From Ga0074130 sp035565355 (GTDB lineage Bacteria; Pseudomonadota; Gammaproteobacteria; Burkholderiales; Rhodocyclaceae): a stretch of DNA of 64,000 nt. The notes beneath the pieces are model-generated. The model saw nothing but the letters and a program-made list of their open reading frames with translations. It was not told where the DNA came from and ran no database searches. Every line of letters begins with the position of its first letter. Positions within the stretch are counted from its first letter, which is position 1. Location of the stretch: the NCBI GenBank assembly GCA_035565355.1, contig DATMSM010000068.1, forward strand, positions 1 through 64,000, given 5' to 3'. The translations under genes and the position numbers were made by a program. This document shows positions 19,741 to 29,322 of the stretch, one piece after another.

Positions 19741-20820
19741 TCAGGTCGAGAGAAAAGGATAGTCGGTATAGCCCTTGTCTTCACCCATATAGAAGGTGCT
19801 CACATCCGGGGCATTCAGCGCTGCGCCGCGCTGGAAGCGTTCGACCAGATCGGGATTGGCCAGCATCAGCTTGCCGAAGGCAATCGCGTCGGCGTGGCCG
19901 GCCTGCAGATCCGCCTGCGCACTGGCGAAATCGTAGCCATTGTTGAGAATGAGGTTGCCCTCGTAGAGCGCGCGCGTGCGACGGTAGTCGAACGGAAGCC
20001 ACTGCTCGCGTGGAGCTCCGCCGGTGCCCTGCAGGATGTCCAGGAAGGCAAGACGGCGAGAATTGAGCTCAGTCACGACATGGTCGAAGGTCGCCTGCGG
20101 ATTCTCGTCGCTGATGTCGCCAAAGGTCGTCACCGGCGACAAGCGCAGACCGGTGCGCTCGTTACCGATGGCATGACAGACCGCGTCCATCACCTCTAGC
20201 AGCAGGCGTGCCCGCTTTTCCTTGCTGCCGCCATAGGCGTCGTCGCGCTGGTTGGTCGAGGAACGCAGGAACTGGTCGAGCAGATAGCCATTGCCGGCGT
20301 GCACCTCGATGCCGTCGAAACCGGCATCGATGGCATTCTTGGCCGCCTGCGCATAGGCTGCCACCAGTGCCGGCAGCTCGGCGGCTTCCAGTGCGCGCGG
20401 GGTGACGTAATCGCTCATGGTCTTGCCGTCATACACTTGTCCCGCCGGCTTGATGGCGGAGGGAGCGACCGGCAGCTTGCCGGCCGGCTGCAAGGCCGGA
20501 TGCGAGATACGGCCGACGTGCCAGAGCTGCAGCGCGATCTTGCCGCCGGCGGCGTGCACCGCCTGCGTCACCTTCTGCCAGCCGGCGATCTGCGCATCGG
20601 TATGAATGCCCGGCGTACGCACGTAACCATGCCCTTCCGGACAGACCGGAGACGCTTCGGTCAGGATCAGGCCGCAACCCGCACGTTGCCGGTAGTACTC
20701 GGCAATCAGCTCGGTCGGCACATTGCCCTCGCCGGCGCGGCAGCGCGTCAGCGAGGACATGACGACACGATTAGCGAGTTCGATGGCGCCGAATTTGGCG
20801 GGAGAAAACAGATCGGTCAT
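19741..20820 (-). CDS. Old Yellow Enzyme family NAD(P)H:flavin oxidoreductase (alkene reductase)
   Basis: A 359-residue FMN-binding TIM barrel close to NemA and xenobiotic reductases, which reduce activated C=C bonds, nitro compounds or quinones. The sequence shows LTRCRAGEGNVPT near residue 24, QLWHVGRISHP near 98, and the substrate-binding pair His/Asn in EVHAGNGYLLDQFLR near 180. The start codon overlaps the stop of the upstream amidohydrolase gene by 4 nt (ATGA), so it is translationally coupled as the second gene of an operon. Confidence 0.93.
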   Translation of the reverse strand: MTDLFSPAKFGAIELANRVVMSSLTRCRAGEGNVPTELIAEYYRQRAGCGLILTEASPVCPEGHGYVRTPGIHTDAQIAGWQKVTQAVHAAGGKIALQLWHVGRISHPALQPAGKLPVAPSAIKPAGQVYDGKTMSDYVTPRALEAAELPALVAAYAQAAKNAIDAGFDGIEVHAGNGYLLDQFLRSSTNQRDDAYGGSKEKRARLLLEVMDAVCHAIGNERTGLRLSPVTTFGDISDENPQATFDHVVTELNSRRLAFLDILQGTGGAPREQWLPFDYRRTRALYEGNLILNNGYDFASAQADLQAGHADAIAFGKLMLANPDLVERFQRGAALNAPDVSTFYMGEDKGYTDYPFLST

Positions 20821-21995
20821 TGTGCATCCTTGTTTGCGAGTATTGTTTCGACGAGCGTGACCCAGTAGCGGATACCAGTCGGGATCACCTCGTCGTTGAA
20901 ATCGTAATGCGGGCTGTGCAGCATGCAGCCGCCCTCACCCATGCCGTTGCCCAGCCAGACATAGCAGCCGGGCTTGACTGCCGCCATGTAGGCAAAATCC
21001 TCCGCGCCCATGCTGGGCTTGAGATGGGTAACGAGATTCTGCGCCCCCACCACCTTCGCGGCGACGGCACGCGCGTGCTCGGTTGCCTGCTTGGCATTGA
21101 TGGTCGGCGGATAGCCATAGGAGTAGACGAGATCGACCTCCACCCCGAACATGGCTTCGATGCCCGTGCAGATACGCCGCACGCCGGCTTCCATCATGTC
21201 CTTGAGTTCGGGCTTGAGCGTACGTACCGTACCGCCCATGACCACCGAATTGGGCAGGATGTTGTCGGCATGGCCGGCATGAATGCGCGTGACGCTGACC
21301 ACCGTGGCTTCCTGCGGGTCGGTGTTGCGCGAGACCAGGGTCTGCAGGTTGGTAATCAGCGCCGCCGAGGCAACGACCGCGTCATTGGCCTGGTGCGGCA
21401 TGGCGGCGTGGCCGCCGCGGCCGGTGACGGTGATCTCGAAGCGGTCGGTGCCGGCCATGACCGGGCCCTCGATCACGCTGATCTTGCCGGCCTCCAGGCC
21501 CGGCCAGTTGTGCAGGCCGAACACCATTTCCATCGGAAACTTCTCGAACAAGCCCTCTTCGACCATGACGCGGCCGCCACCTTCATGCTCCTCGGCCGGC
21601 TGGAAGATCAGGTAGACAGTGCCGTCGAAGTTGCGCGTCTTCGCCAGCGCCTCGGCCGCACCCAGCAGCATGGCGGTATGGCCGTCGTGGCCGCAGGCAT
21701 GCATGTGGCCGTCGATCTTCGAGTGATGCGGAAAGGTATTCAGCTCTCTGAGCGGCAGCGCATCCATGTCGGCGCGCAGGCCTATTGCTCTTGTCGAACT
21801 CCCGGCGGAGATCTTCGCCACCACGCCGGTACCGGCCAGGCCGCGATGCACCTCGATGCCAAGCCCGGCCAGATAGTCGGCCACGACATCGGCAGTACGG
21901 TTTTCCTTGAAAGCCAGCTCGGGGTGGGAGTGAATGTCGCGGCGAACCGTCGTGATCCGCGCGTGCAGATCGGGGAGTAGCGTATCGAGTTCCAT
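20817..21995 (-). CDS. M20 family metallo-amidohydrolase (hippurate hydrolase-like)
   Basis: A 392-residue M20D peptidase/amidohydrolase expected to cleave N-acyl amino acids. Metal ligands are visible in HACGHDGHTAMLLGAA (near residue 100), AEEHEGGGRVMVEEG (catalytic Glu, near 135), and the C-terminal PSMGAEDFAYM (near 345). The dimerisation domain lies between. There is no signal peptide, so it is cytoplasmic. It is the first gene of a pair with the OYE gene. The products may act on a shared xenobiotic or amino-acid derivative, but this is inference only. Confidence 0.92.
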   Translation of the reverse strand: MELDTLLPDLHARITTVRRDIHSHPELAFKENRTADVVADYLAGLGIEVHRGLAGTGVVAKISAGSSTRAIGLRADMDALPLRELNTFPHHSKIDGHMHACGHDGHTAMLLGAAEALAKTRNFDGTVYLIFQPAEEHEGGGRVMVEEGLFEKFPMEMVFGLHNWPGLEAGKISVIEGPVMAGTDRFEITVTGRGGHAAMPHQANDAVVASAALITNLQTLVSRNTDPQEATVVSVTRIHAGHADNILPNSVVMGGTVRTLKPELKDMMEAGVRRICTGIEAMFGVEVDLVYSYGYPPTINAKQATEHARAVAAKVVGAQNLVTHLKPSMGAEDFAYMAAVKPGCYVWLGNGMGEGGCMLHSPHYDFNDEVIPTGIRYWVTLVETILANKDAQ

Positions 21996-22119
21996 GTCTT
22001 GCTTCCTGCAGTTTCAATCGTCAATCTTAACCCGAAGCCGCCTACCTGGCAGGTCGGGAGGGCTTGAGCTCGCCTGATAAAATAGCGGTCGATTCATCGC
22101 CTCATTTCATCCACCGTCC

Positions 22120-23457
22120 ATGTCCGTCCAAGAGCAGAAAAGCAGCGACCTGCAGCAGCGCAGCCTCAAGGCCGTCTGGCATCCATGCACGCAGATGAAG
22201 CGGCACGAAACTCTGCCGCCGCTCGCCATTGCACGCGGCGCGGGCGCCTGGCTGTACGACTACGACGGCAAGCGCTATCTCGATGGCATCAGCTCCTGGT
22301 GGGTCAATCTCTTCGGCCATGCCCACCCGGCCATCAATGCCGCGCTCAAGGACCAGCTCGACACGCTCGCGCACGTCATGCTCTCGGGCTGCACGCATGT
22401 GCCGGTGGTGGAGCTTTCAGAACGTCTGTCCGCGCTGACGGGACATGCCTTGGGCCACTGTTTCTACGCCTCGGACGGTGCTTCGGCGGTGGAAATCGCG
22501 CTCAAGATGAGTTTCCACTACTGGCAGAACAGCGGCCGCGCCGAAAAGCGCGAGTTCATCTGCCTGCAGCACAGCTATCACGGCGAAACCCTGGGCGCAC
22601 TGAATGTCACCGACGTGGACCTGTTCCGCGATGCCTACGACCCGCTGCTGCGCCATGCGCACCGCGTCCCCACGCCGGACGCGCGCCATGCCGACACACC
22701 CGAGCAAGCCGCCCAAATCGCCTTGCAGGCCCTGGAAGCGCTGCTCGCCGAGAAGCATGGACAGATCGCCGCCTTTATCGTCGAGCCGCTGATCCAGTGC
22801 GCCACCGGTATGGCCATGTACGATCCGCGCTATCTCAGCGAAGCGCGCCGTCTTTGTGACCAGTATGAAGTTCATCTGATCGCCGACGAGATCGCGGTCG
22901 GCTGTGGCCGCACCGGCACTTTCTTCGCCTGCGAGCAAGGCAAGATCTGGCCGGACTTCCTCTGTCTCTCCAAAGGCATCAGCGCCGGCTATCTGCCGCT
23001 GTCGCTGGTCATGAGCACGGACAAGATCTACGCCGCCTTCTACGACGAGGACGTGACGCGCGGCTTCCTGCATTCGCACTCCTATACCGGCAACCCCATG
23101 GCCTGCCGCGCCGCGCTGGCCATGCTTGACCTGTTCGAATCGGAAAACACACTCGCCGGTAACCGCCTGCGTGCGGCGCGCCTCAACGAACTGCTGCAGG
23201 GTATCGCTGCCGACCGGCGCATCCGCCACTACCGCAATCGAGGCATGGTCTGGGCCTTCGACGCAATCATTGAAGACGAAACCAAGGCCGCCACCTTCTC
23301 ACGCCGCTTCCATGAGGCCGCACTCAGGCACGAACTGCTGCTGCGCCCGATTGGCACCACGGTGTACCTGATGCCGCCGTATCTGCTCGACGACGACGAG
23401 CTCATGCATCTGGCCAGTGCGACGCAGGCGGCCTTCAACGAGGCCATGGCGACATGA
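22120..23457 (+). CDS. bioA: Adenosylmethionine-8-amino-7-oxononanoate aminotransferase
   Basis: Converts KAPA to DAPA in biotin synthesis with SAM as amino donor and PLP as cofactor. The 445-residue protein shows WHPCTQMKRHE (substrate side, near residue 21), the SSWWVNLFGHAHP block, YHGETLGALNV, and the PLP-binding Lys in LCLSKGISAGYLPLS (near residue 290). Asp in LIADEIAVGCGRTG contacts the cofactor. First gene of a compact biotin operon; its stop overlaps the bioF start (ATGA). Confidence 0.97.
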   Translation: MSVQEQKSSDLQQRSLKAVWHPCTQMKRHETLPPLAIARGAGAWLYDYDGKRYLDGISSWWVNLFGHAHPAINAALKDQLDTLAHVMLSGCTHVPVVELSERLSALTGHALGHCFYASDGASAVEIALKMSFHYWQNSGRAEKREFICLQHSYHGETLGALNVTDVDLFRDAYDPLLRHAHRVPTPDARHADTPEQAAQIALQALEALLAEKHGQIAAFIVEPLIQCATGMAMYDPRYLSEARRLCDQYEVHLIADEIAVGCGRTGTFFACEQGKIWPDFLCLSKGISAGYLPLSLVMSTDKIYAAFYDEDVTRGFLHSHSYTGNPMACRAALAMLDLFESENTLAGNRLRAARLNELLQGIAADRRIRHYRNRGMVWAFDAIIEDETKAATFSRRFHEAALRHELLLRPIGTTVYLMPPYLLDDDELMHLASATQAAFNEAMAT

Positions 23458-24665
23458 GGCTGCTTGACACCATCAGCGACAAGCTGGAAGCCCTGGCGCG
23501 CCAGAACCTGCGGCGGCGTGTACGCACTGTGGAAACGCCCTGCTCGCCGCACATCCGCATTGATGATCGCGAGCTGCTGGCCTTCTGCAGCAATGACTAT
23601 CTGGGTCTCGCCAATCATCCGGCGCTAGTCGAAGCCATGGCCGCAGGCGCCCGGCGTTACGGCGTCGGCAGCGGCGCCGCGCATCTAGTCAGCGGCCACA
23701 GCCGCGCCCATGCCCTGCTGGAGGAGCAGCTCGCCTCTATGCTGTCGCCGTGGATACCCGAGGCGCGCGCCCTCTTCTTCTGCACCGGCTACATGGCCAA
23801 CCTGGCGGTTACCCCGGCCATGGTCGAAGCTGGCGACACCGCCAGCAAGCGCAGCGGCCGCGCAATCTTTGCCGATGCGCTCAATCACGCTTCCCTGATT
23901 GACGCAGCCCGCCTCGCCCGCGACGCGGAGCTGATCGAGTACCCGCATGCCGATCTGGCTACTTTAGAAAGCGTACTGAAGCACTCAAGCGCGGGCCACA
24001 AGCTCATCGTCACCGACGCCGTGTTTTCCATGGACGGCGACATCGCCCCGCTGCCCGCACTGGCGCAGCTGGCCGAGCACCACGATGCCTGGCTGATCGT
24101 CGATGACGCGCACGGCTTCGGCGTGCTCGGCGAGAATGGTTGCGGTGCGCTGGAACACTTCGACCTGCGTTCCGAACGCATCGTGTACACCGGCACCCTG
24201 GGCAAGGCCGCCGGCGTCGCTGGCGCCTTCGTCGTCGCGCATGCAAGCGTGATCGACTGGCTGCTTCAGCGCGCCCGTACCTATCTTTTCACCACCGCTG
24301 CACCGCCGGCCGTGGCGCACACCGTCAGCCGCAGCCTGGAGCTGATTGCCGGCAGCGAAGGCAGACAGCGCCGTGCCGCCCTGCACGCCAATATCCGGCA
24401 CTTCAAATCCCAGTTGCAAACACAGAAGTGGTCGCTGCTGCCATCAGCGACGGCCATCCAGCCGCTGCTCATCGGCAGCAATGGCGCCACGCTGGCGGCA
24501 GCACAATCGCTGGACCAGGCCGGCCTGTGGGTGCCGGCAATCCGGCCGCCGACGGTGCCTGCAGGCACCGCACGTTTGCGCATCGCGCTATCGGCAGCGC
24601 ATGCGTACAGCGATATTGATCGGTTGTGCAGCGCACTGGCGACAGCGGAACAGGAGGCAAACTGA
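23454..24665 (+). CDS. bioF: 8-amino-7-oxononanoate synthase
   Basis: Condenses pimeloyl-ACP/CoA with L-alanine to KAPA, a PLP-dependent step that precedes BioA. The 403-residue protein has the family core: LLAFCSNDYLGLANHP, GSGAAHLVSGHSRAH, DAVFSMDGDIAPL, VDDAHGFGVLG and TGTLGKAAGVAGAF, the last containing the PLP Lys (near residue 245). The N-terminal MRLLDTISDKLEAL is typical. It overlaps bioA by 4 nt and abuts bioD, so it is translationally coupled. No bioB or bioC is in the window. Confidence 0.97.
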   Translation: MRLLDTISDKLEALARQNLRRRVRTVETPCSPHIRIDDRELLAFCSNDYLGLANHPALVEAMAAGARRYGVGSGAAHLVSGHSRAHALLEEQLASMLSPWIPEARALFFCTGYMANLAVTPAMVEAGDTASKRSGRAIFADALNHASLIDAARLARDAELIEYPHADLATLESVLKHSSAGHKLIVTDAVFSMDGDIAPLPALAQLAEHHDAWLIVDDAHGFGVLGENGCGALEHFDLRSERIVYTGTLGKAAGVAGAFVVAHASVIDWLLQRARTYLFTTAAPPAVAHTVSRSLELIAGSEGRQRRAALHANIRHFKSQLQTQKWSLLPSATAIQPLLIGSNGATLAAAQSLDQAGLWVPAIRPPTVPAGTARLRIALSAAHAYSDIDRLCSALATAEQEAN

Positions 24666-25340
24666 ATGAATGCGTGGTTCGTAACCGGTACCGATACTGA
24701 AATCGGCAAGTCGCTTTGCAGCGCCGCCCTGCTGCATGCCTTTGCAGTCCAAGGCCGCCAGGTGGCTGGCATGAAGCCGATTGCGGCCGGGGCCGTCTGG
24801 ACCGATGATCACTGGCATAACGACGATGTCGCCCTGATTAGTGCCGCCAGCAATGTCGCCATCGCGCCAGAACTGGTCTGCCCCTATCTGCTGCAGGAGC
24901 CGGTGGCCCCGCATATCGCTGCCGCCGGCGAAGGTGTGAGTTTCGATCTGGAGCATATCGAGGCCTGTCTGGAACAGGTGCGCAGCCAGGCCGAAATCGT
25001 CGTGGTCGAAGGCGTGGGCGGCTTTCGCGTGCCCCTGAGCGACACCCAGGATACCGCCGATCTGGCGCTCGAACTCGATCTCCCGCTCATACTCGTCGTC
25101 GGCATGCGCCTGGGCTGCATCAGCCACACCCTGCTGACCGTGGAAGCGATACAGGCACGCGGACTGCGCCTGGCCGGCTGGATCGCCAACCAGATCGATC
25201 CGGGCATGCGGCACGCTGCCGCCAATCTGGAAGCGCTGAAGTCACGGATTGCTGCACCGCTGCTTGGTCATATCCCCCATCTTGTGCCCGCCGATCCACG
25301 CATCGCGGCCGAGCATCTGAATCTCGACCTGCTCACATGA
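24666..25340 (+). CDS. bioD: ATP-dependent dethiobiotin synthetase
   Basis: Closes the ureido ring of DAPA with CO2 and ATP to give dethiobiotin. The 224-residue protein carries the P-loop variant GTDTEIGKS (residues 8-16), the KPIAAG block, and VVEGVGGFRVPLS near residue 115. It starts directly after the bioF stop and ends in a 4-nt overlap with the DUF1857 gene, showing a four-gene operon. Confidence 0.97.
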   Translation: MNAWFVTGTDTEIGKSLCSAALLHAFAVQGRQVAGMKPIAAGAVWTDDHWHNDDVALISAASNVAIAPELVCPYLLQEPVAPHIAAAGEGVSFDLEHIEACLEQVRSQAEIVVVEGVGGFRVPLSDTQDTADLALELDLPLILVVGMRLGCISHTLLTVEAIQARGLRLAGWIANQIDPGMRHAAANLEALKSRIAAPLLGHIPHLVPADPRIAAEHLNLDLLT

Positions 25341-25828
25341 ACTTCGAACACCTGATTGAAATCAACGACCCGGACAACGCGCTGCTGGAGCCCCTGTCGC
25401 GCAATCAGCTCTGGCAAGGGCTGGTCATGCGGGCCGAGAAGCCGGAGCTGTCGGCGGTGGGGCTCGATGCCTGCACCGTGCTGGAACGACGTACCGACTA
25501 TATGCATCGCGAACTGCGCTTCGGTGCGCTGCGCGTCTATGACGAAGTCTTCTTCGAACCCATGCAGGCGGTGCGCTATGAAATCATGGCCAGTGAGCAA
25601 TTTGCCGCCAGCACTCTGCACATGCGCATCGAGGAGCCGTATCCGGGCCGCTTCTTCATCCGCTTCACTTACGGCAACGTGGATGACAAGAGCGACGAGA
25701 TGGTGCGCAATCATCTCGAACAGGCGTACATACAGGCCGACATCGATACGGTGGGCGTTATCCGCGAGTTGGCAAAAATGGGAAAACTCGGTCCCTATCT
25801 GGCGCCAGACGAACAAGGGCCGCATTGA
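25337..25828 (+). CDS. DUF1857 (SRPBCC-fold) protein in the biotin operon
   Basis: A 163-residue protein with the DUF1857 pattern: INDPDNALLEPLSRNQLWQG, an Arg-Glu pair in MHRELRFGALRVYDEV, and an FTYGNVDD block near residue 115. The family has the START/SRPBCC ligand-binding fold but no known reaction. The ATGA overlap with bioD ties it to the biotin operon, so a role near biotin synthesis is possible. It could equally be a passenger. Confidence 0.8.
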   Translation: MNFEHLIEINDPDNALLEPLSRNQLWQGLVMRAEKPELSAVGLDACTVLERRTDYMHRELRFGALRVYDEVFFEPMQAVRYEIMASEQFAASTLHMRIEEPYPGRFFIRFTYGNVDDKSDEMVRNHLEQAYIQADIDTVGVIRELAKMGKLGPYLAPDEQGPH

Positions 25829-25906
25829 GGTATGCTAAAATTCTCGCACTGACAGCCGCGGTTTCAGTATTGCTCATTCAAGACGGCTGGCCGGTTCGGG
25901 GGGTTT

Positions 25907-26044
25907 ATGCTCTTTCTGCTCTACTACGTCGTGGCGATCACGGTACTGGCACTGCACTTCACCGGATGGCTAGGTCGCCACAATCTAGAGTGGCTGATCC
26001 TGGTGCTTGCGATCACCGTTTTTCCGGCCGTCTACTACCTCTGA
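25907..26044 (+). CDS. Small two-helix membrane protein (45 aa)
   Basis: A short frame encoding MLFLLYYVVAITVLALHF, a polar turn (GWLGRHNLEW), then LILVLAITVFPAVYYL. Both halves are strongly hydrophobic, giving a hairpin of two membrane helices. A G-rich SD (GGGGGGTTT) lies just upstream, and a strong terminator begins 22 nt after the stop. This layout (own SD, own terminator) supports a real gene. I do not recognise a family. A TATGCTAAAAT element near 25832 may be its -10 region. Confidence 0.6.
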   Translation: MLFLLYYVVAITVLALHFTGWLGRHNLEWLILVLAITVFPAVYYL

Positions 26045-26065
26045 TCAGCAGGCGCTTGCCCAATA

Positions 26066-26096
26066 AAAGAGCCAGTCCGCAGACTGGCTCTTTCGT
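26066..26096 (+). terminator. Terminator after the small membrane protein, opposite thrC
   Basis: A 12-bp perfect stem (26066-26077 with 26082-26093) has A-rich and T-rich flanks, so it may serve both the biotin operon side and thrC. Confidence 0.9.
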
Positions 26097-26108
26097 CTCT
26101 ACCGCAGT

Positions 26109-27536
26109 TCAGCAGCGGGCCTGGATATAGGCCTTGACCGCCGCCGTATCGGGATCCATGACCTCGACGCGCTGGGGCAGGTTCTCAATCCCCTCCAGCT
26201 CGGCCGGGCGCGGTGCCTGCAGGGACAGCGCCTCTTCGATGGTCTCGGCGAACTTCACCGCCTGGGCGGTTTCCAGCACGATCATGGGTACAGCCTCGTC
26301 GCGCACCTCCAGTGCCACCTTAAGGCCGTCGGCGGTATGCGTATCGATCAGGGTGCGATAGCGCTCCCAGCAATAGCGTATCGTCGCCAGGCGGTCGCCA
26401 TGCGTGCTGTTGCCCGAGAGGAAGCCGAACTCGGGCAGGCGCGCGAAGAACGGCGTCTGGCTGAGATCAAAGCTGCCGCCAGCATCCACCTTGGCCCACA
26501 GCTCTCGCACCTTGCCGGCATCGCGACCAAGCAGGTCAAAAGCAAAGCGCTCGAAGTTCGAAGCCTTGGAAATATCCATCGAAGGGCTGGACGTGACATA
26601 GGTCTCGGCAGTCTGGCGCGGGCGATAAACACCGGTGCGGAAGAACTCGTCGAGCACGTCGTTCTCGTTGGTGGCGCACACCAGCTTGGCAATCGGCAGC
26701 CCCATCATGCGCGCCACATGGCCGGCGCAGATATTGCCGAAGTTGCCCGAAGGCACGCAGAAGCTGACTTCTTCGTCTTCCGTCGCGGTGGCTTCGAAAT
26801 AGCCTTTGAAATAGTAGACGACCTGAGCCATCACGCGCGCCCAGTTGATTGAATTCACGGCACCAATCTTGTATTCGGCCTTGAAGGCCGCGTCGTTGGA
26901 GACCGCCTTGACGATATCCTGGGCGTCGTCGAACATGCCGCGAATGGCGATGTTATAGATGTTCTCGTCCTGCAGCGAATACATCTGAGCGCGCTGAAAG
27001 GCACTCATCTTGCCGTCCGGCGAGAGCATGAACACACGCACACCCGTCTTACCGCGCATCGCATACTCGGCCGCCGAACCGGTGTCGCCGGAAGTCGCGC
27101 CGAGGATATTGATCTCCTGCCCGCGCTTGGCCAGCACATACTCGAACAGATTGCCGAGCAGCTGCATGGCCATGTCCTTGAAGGCCAGCGTCGGCCCGTT
27201 GGACAGCTCAAGCAGATGCAGCCCCGGCTCCAGCGTGGTCAGCGGCGTAATGTCGCCCGCCTTGGCCGGATCGCGCGAGAAATGGTATGTCTGCGCCGTA
27301 TAGGTCTTGGCGACGAGCGCCTTCAGATCGGCGGCGGGAATGTCATCGACATACAGACTGAAGATCTCGTAGGCCAGCTCGGCATACGACAGCTTGCGCC
27401 ATTGAGCCAGGGTGGTCTTGCTGACCTGCGGATAAGCCTCGGGAAGATACAGGCCGCCATCGGGCGCCAGACCACCAAGGAGAATGTCGCTGAAAGAGAG
27501 GGCCGGCGCATTGCCGCGCGTGCTGATGTATTTCAT
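26109..27536 (-). CDS. thrC: Threonine synthase
   Basis: Converts O-phosphohomoserine to threonine, the last step of the pathway. The 475-residue PLP enzyme starts with MKYISTRGNAP, the usual N-terminus. The PLP Lys is in NGPTLAFKDMAMQLLGNL (near residue 110), and the phosphate loop is in CVPSGNFGNICAGHVARMMG (near 255). An upstream in-frame start at 27587 has no family support. In many betaproteobacteria thrC directly follows hom; here hom lies 7 kb upstream, past tct and terC genes. It needs its own promoter, in the 250 bp before the tctA terminator. Confidence 0.95.
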   Translation of the reverse strand: MKYISTRGNAPALSFSDILLGGLAPDGGLYLPEAYPQVSKTTLAQWRKLSYAELAYEIFSLYVDDIPAADLKALVAKTYTAQTYHFSRDPAKAGDITPLTTLEPGLHLLELSNGPTLAFKDMAMQLLGNLFEYVLAKRGQEINILGATSGDTGSAAEYAMRGKTGVRVFMLSPDGKMSAFQRAQMYSLQDENIYNIAIRGMFDDAQDIVKAVSNDAAFKAEYKIGAVNSINWARVMAQVVYYFKGYFEATATEDEEVSFCVPSGNFGNICAGHVARMMGLPIAKLVCATNENDVLDEFFRTGVYRPRQTAETYVTSSPSMDISKASNFERFAFDLLGRDAGKVRELWAKVDAGGSFDLSQTPFFARLPEFGFLSGNSTHGDRLATIRYCWERYRTLIDTHTADGLKVALEVRDEAVPMIVLETAQAVKFAETIEEALSLQAPRPAELEGIENLPQRVEVMDPDTAAVKAYIQARC

Positions 27537-27694
27537 GAACGGATCGGAAGGCTTAAAGAAAACAGCCCTATCCGCTTTGGCGAACAAGGCTGAGGCGTAT
27601 TTTAACCGCTCTGCTTGAAGAGCACATGCTCCGGGACAACACGACGGCGGGTTTCAAAGCGTTGGTGTTTGCCCCACGGCAGCACGCATAAAAG

Positions 27695-27735
27695 AAAACA
27701 GCCTTGCCCGTTTGCACGGACAAGGCTGTTTTGAC
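27695..27735. terminator. Terminator after tctA
   Basis: A 16-bp stem (27695-27710 with 27717-27732) with one mismatch has an A-run on one side and a T-run on the other. It lies 50 nt after the tctA stop on the minus strand and isolates thrC from the tct operon. Confidence 0.9.
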
Positions 27736-27784
27736 TTCTCTCGGACTCCCGTCCTTGCGAACGGGAGCACCGAATATCTACGAC

Positions 27785-29290
27785 TTAGGCAGCGGCCTTG
27801 TTGCCCTTGGCCAGCGACCAGACCTTGCTGAACAGCGGCGAGAACAGCATGATCAGTGCGAGGGCGGTGATGCCACCCACCAGGCCGTTGGCCCAGAACA
27901 CGCTCAGATCGCCTTGCGAGGTCAGCAGAGCCTGACGGAAGGCGCCTTCGGCGGTGTCGCCGAGCACCAGGGCCAGAACCATCGGAGCCAGCGGGTAGGA
28001 CAGCTTCTTGAACACATAGCCGATGATGCCGAAGACGATCATCAGATACACGTCAAACATCGCGTTACCCACGGTGTAGGAACCGATGGCGCAGATCACG
28101 AGGATCACCGGAGCGATGATCGAGAACGGGATCTTCAGGATGGCTGCGAAGTACGGCACGGTGGTCAGAACCACGATCAGGCCGGCGATGTTACCGAGGT
28201 ACATCGAAGCGATCAGACCCCAAACGAAGTCAGCCTTTTCGACGAACAGCAGCGGACCCGGTTGCAGACCCCAGATCAGCAGGCCGCCCAGCAGCACGGC
28301 AGCGGTCGGCGAACCTGGGATACCCAGGGTCAGCATCGGCAGCAGTGCGGAGGTACCGGCAGCGTGAGCAGCGGTTTCCGGAGCGATGATGCCTTCCATT
28401 TCGCCCTTGCCGAAGCCAGCCGGATTCTTGGCGAACTTCTTGGCGATACCGTAGGACATGAACGAAGCCGGGGTAGCACCGCCCGGGGTCACGCCCATCC
28501 AGCAGCCGATCAGCGAGCCGCGGATGAAGGTCGCCCAGTAAGCCGGCAGCTTAGCCCAGGTCTGGAACACAACCTTGGCGTCGATCTTGGCTTCGGTGCC
28601 CTTGAAGGCCAGACCTTCTTCCATGGTCAGCAGGATTTCACCCAGACCGAACAGACCGATAACGGCGATCAGGAAGTCAAAACCGCGCATCAGTTCTTCT
28701 TCACCGAAGGTCAGACGCAGCTGGCCGGTGATGGTGTCCATACCAACAGCAGCCAGTGCAAAACCGATCATCATGGCGGCGATGGTCTTGAACGGCGGTT
28801 CCTTGGACATACCCACGAAGGAACAGAAGGTCAGCAGTTGCACAGCGAAGAATTCAGCAGGGCCGAACTTCAGTGCGAACTTGGCAACCATCGGAGCCAG
28901 GAAGGTGATCATCAGAACAGCGACGAAGGCGCCGACGAAAGACGAGGTGAATGCCGTCGTCAGTGCCGTACCAGGATCGCCCTTCTGGGCCATCGGGTAG
29001 CCGTCGAAGGTCGTTGCAACGGACCAGGGCTCACCCGGGATGTTGAACAGAATCGAGGTGATAGCACCACCGAACAGCGCACCCCAGTAAATACAGGACA
29101 GCATGATGATTGCCGAGGTCGGCTCCATCGAGAACGTCAGCGGCAGCAGAATGGCCACGCCGTTGGCACCACCGAGACCCGGCAGGGTACCAATCAGCAC
29201 ACCCAGAATGGTGCCGATGAACATGTACATGACGTTTTGCCACGTCAGTGCGACGGCAAAACCGCCCATCAATGCATTAATTTCTTCCAC
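27785..29290 (-). CDS. tctA: Tripartite tricarboxylate transporter large permease
   Basis: A 501-residue inner-membrane permease of the TctA family, about 12 helices, which moves citrate or another carboxylate delivered by the TctC protein. The conserved family blocks are GTLPGLGGANGVAILLPLTF near residue 37, GALFGGAITSILFNIPGEP and CWMGVTPGGATPASFMSYG. It is the last gene of tctC-tctB-tctA and ends at a strong terminator. The substrate cannot be read from the sequence. Confidence 0.95.
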   Translation of the reverse strand: MEEINALMGGFAVALTWQNVMYMFIGTILGVLIGTLPGLGGANGVAILLPLTFSMEPTSAIIMLSCIYWGALFGGAITSILFNIPGEPWSVATTFDGYPMAQKGDPGTALTTAFTSSFVGAFVAVLMITFLAPMVAKFALKFGPAEFFAVQLLTFCSFVGMSKEPPFKTIAAMMIGFALAAVGMDTITGQLRLTFGEEELMRGFDFLIAVIGLFGLGEILLTMEEGLAFKGTEAKIDAKVVFQTWAKLPAYWATFIRGSLIGCWMGVTPGGATPASFMSYGIAKKFAKNPAGFGKGEMEGIIAPETAAHAAGTSALLPMLTLGIPGSPTAAVLLGGLLIWGLQPGPLLFVEKADFVWGLIASMYLGNIAGLIVVLTTVPYFAAILKIPFSIIAPVILVICAIGSYTVGNAMFDVYLMIVFGIIGYVFKKLSYPLAPMVLALVLGDTAEGAFRQALLTSQGDLSVFWANGLVGGITALALIMLFSPLFSKVWSLAKGNKAAA

Positions 29291-29322
29291 AACCTTCTCC
29301 TAATACTTTTTCTAAGGTCGAT

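Noticed and set aside
25825..26130. A 101-codon frame after the DUF1857 gene
   Set aside because: It starts at a TTG inside the DUF1857 end and runs through the terminator hairpin; the 45-residue frame at 25907 has a better SD and membrane-protein character.
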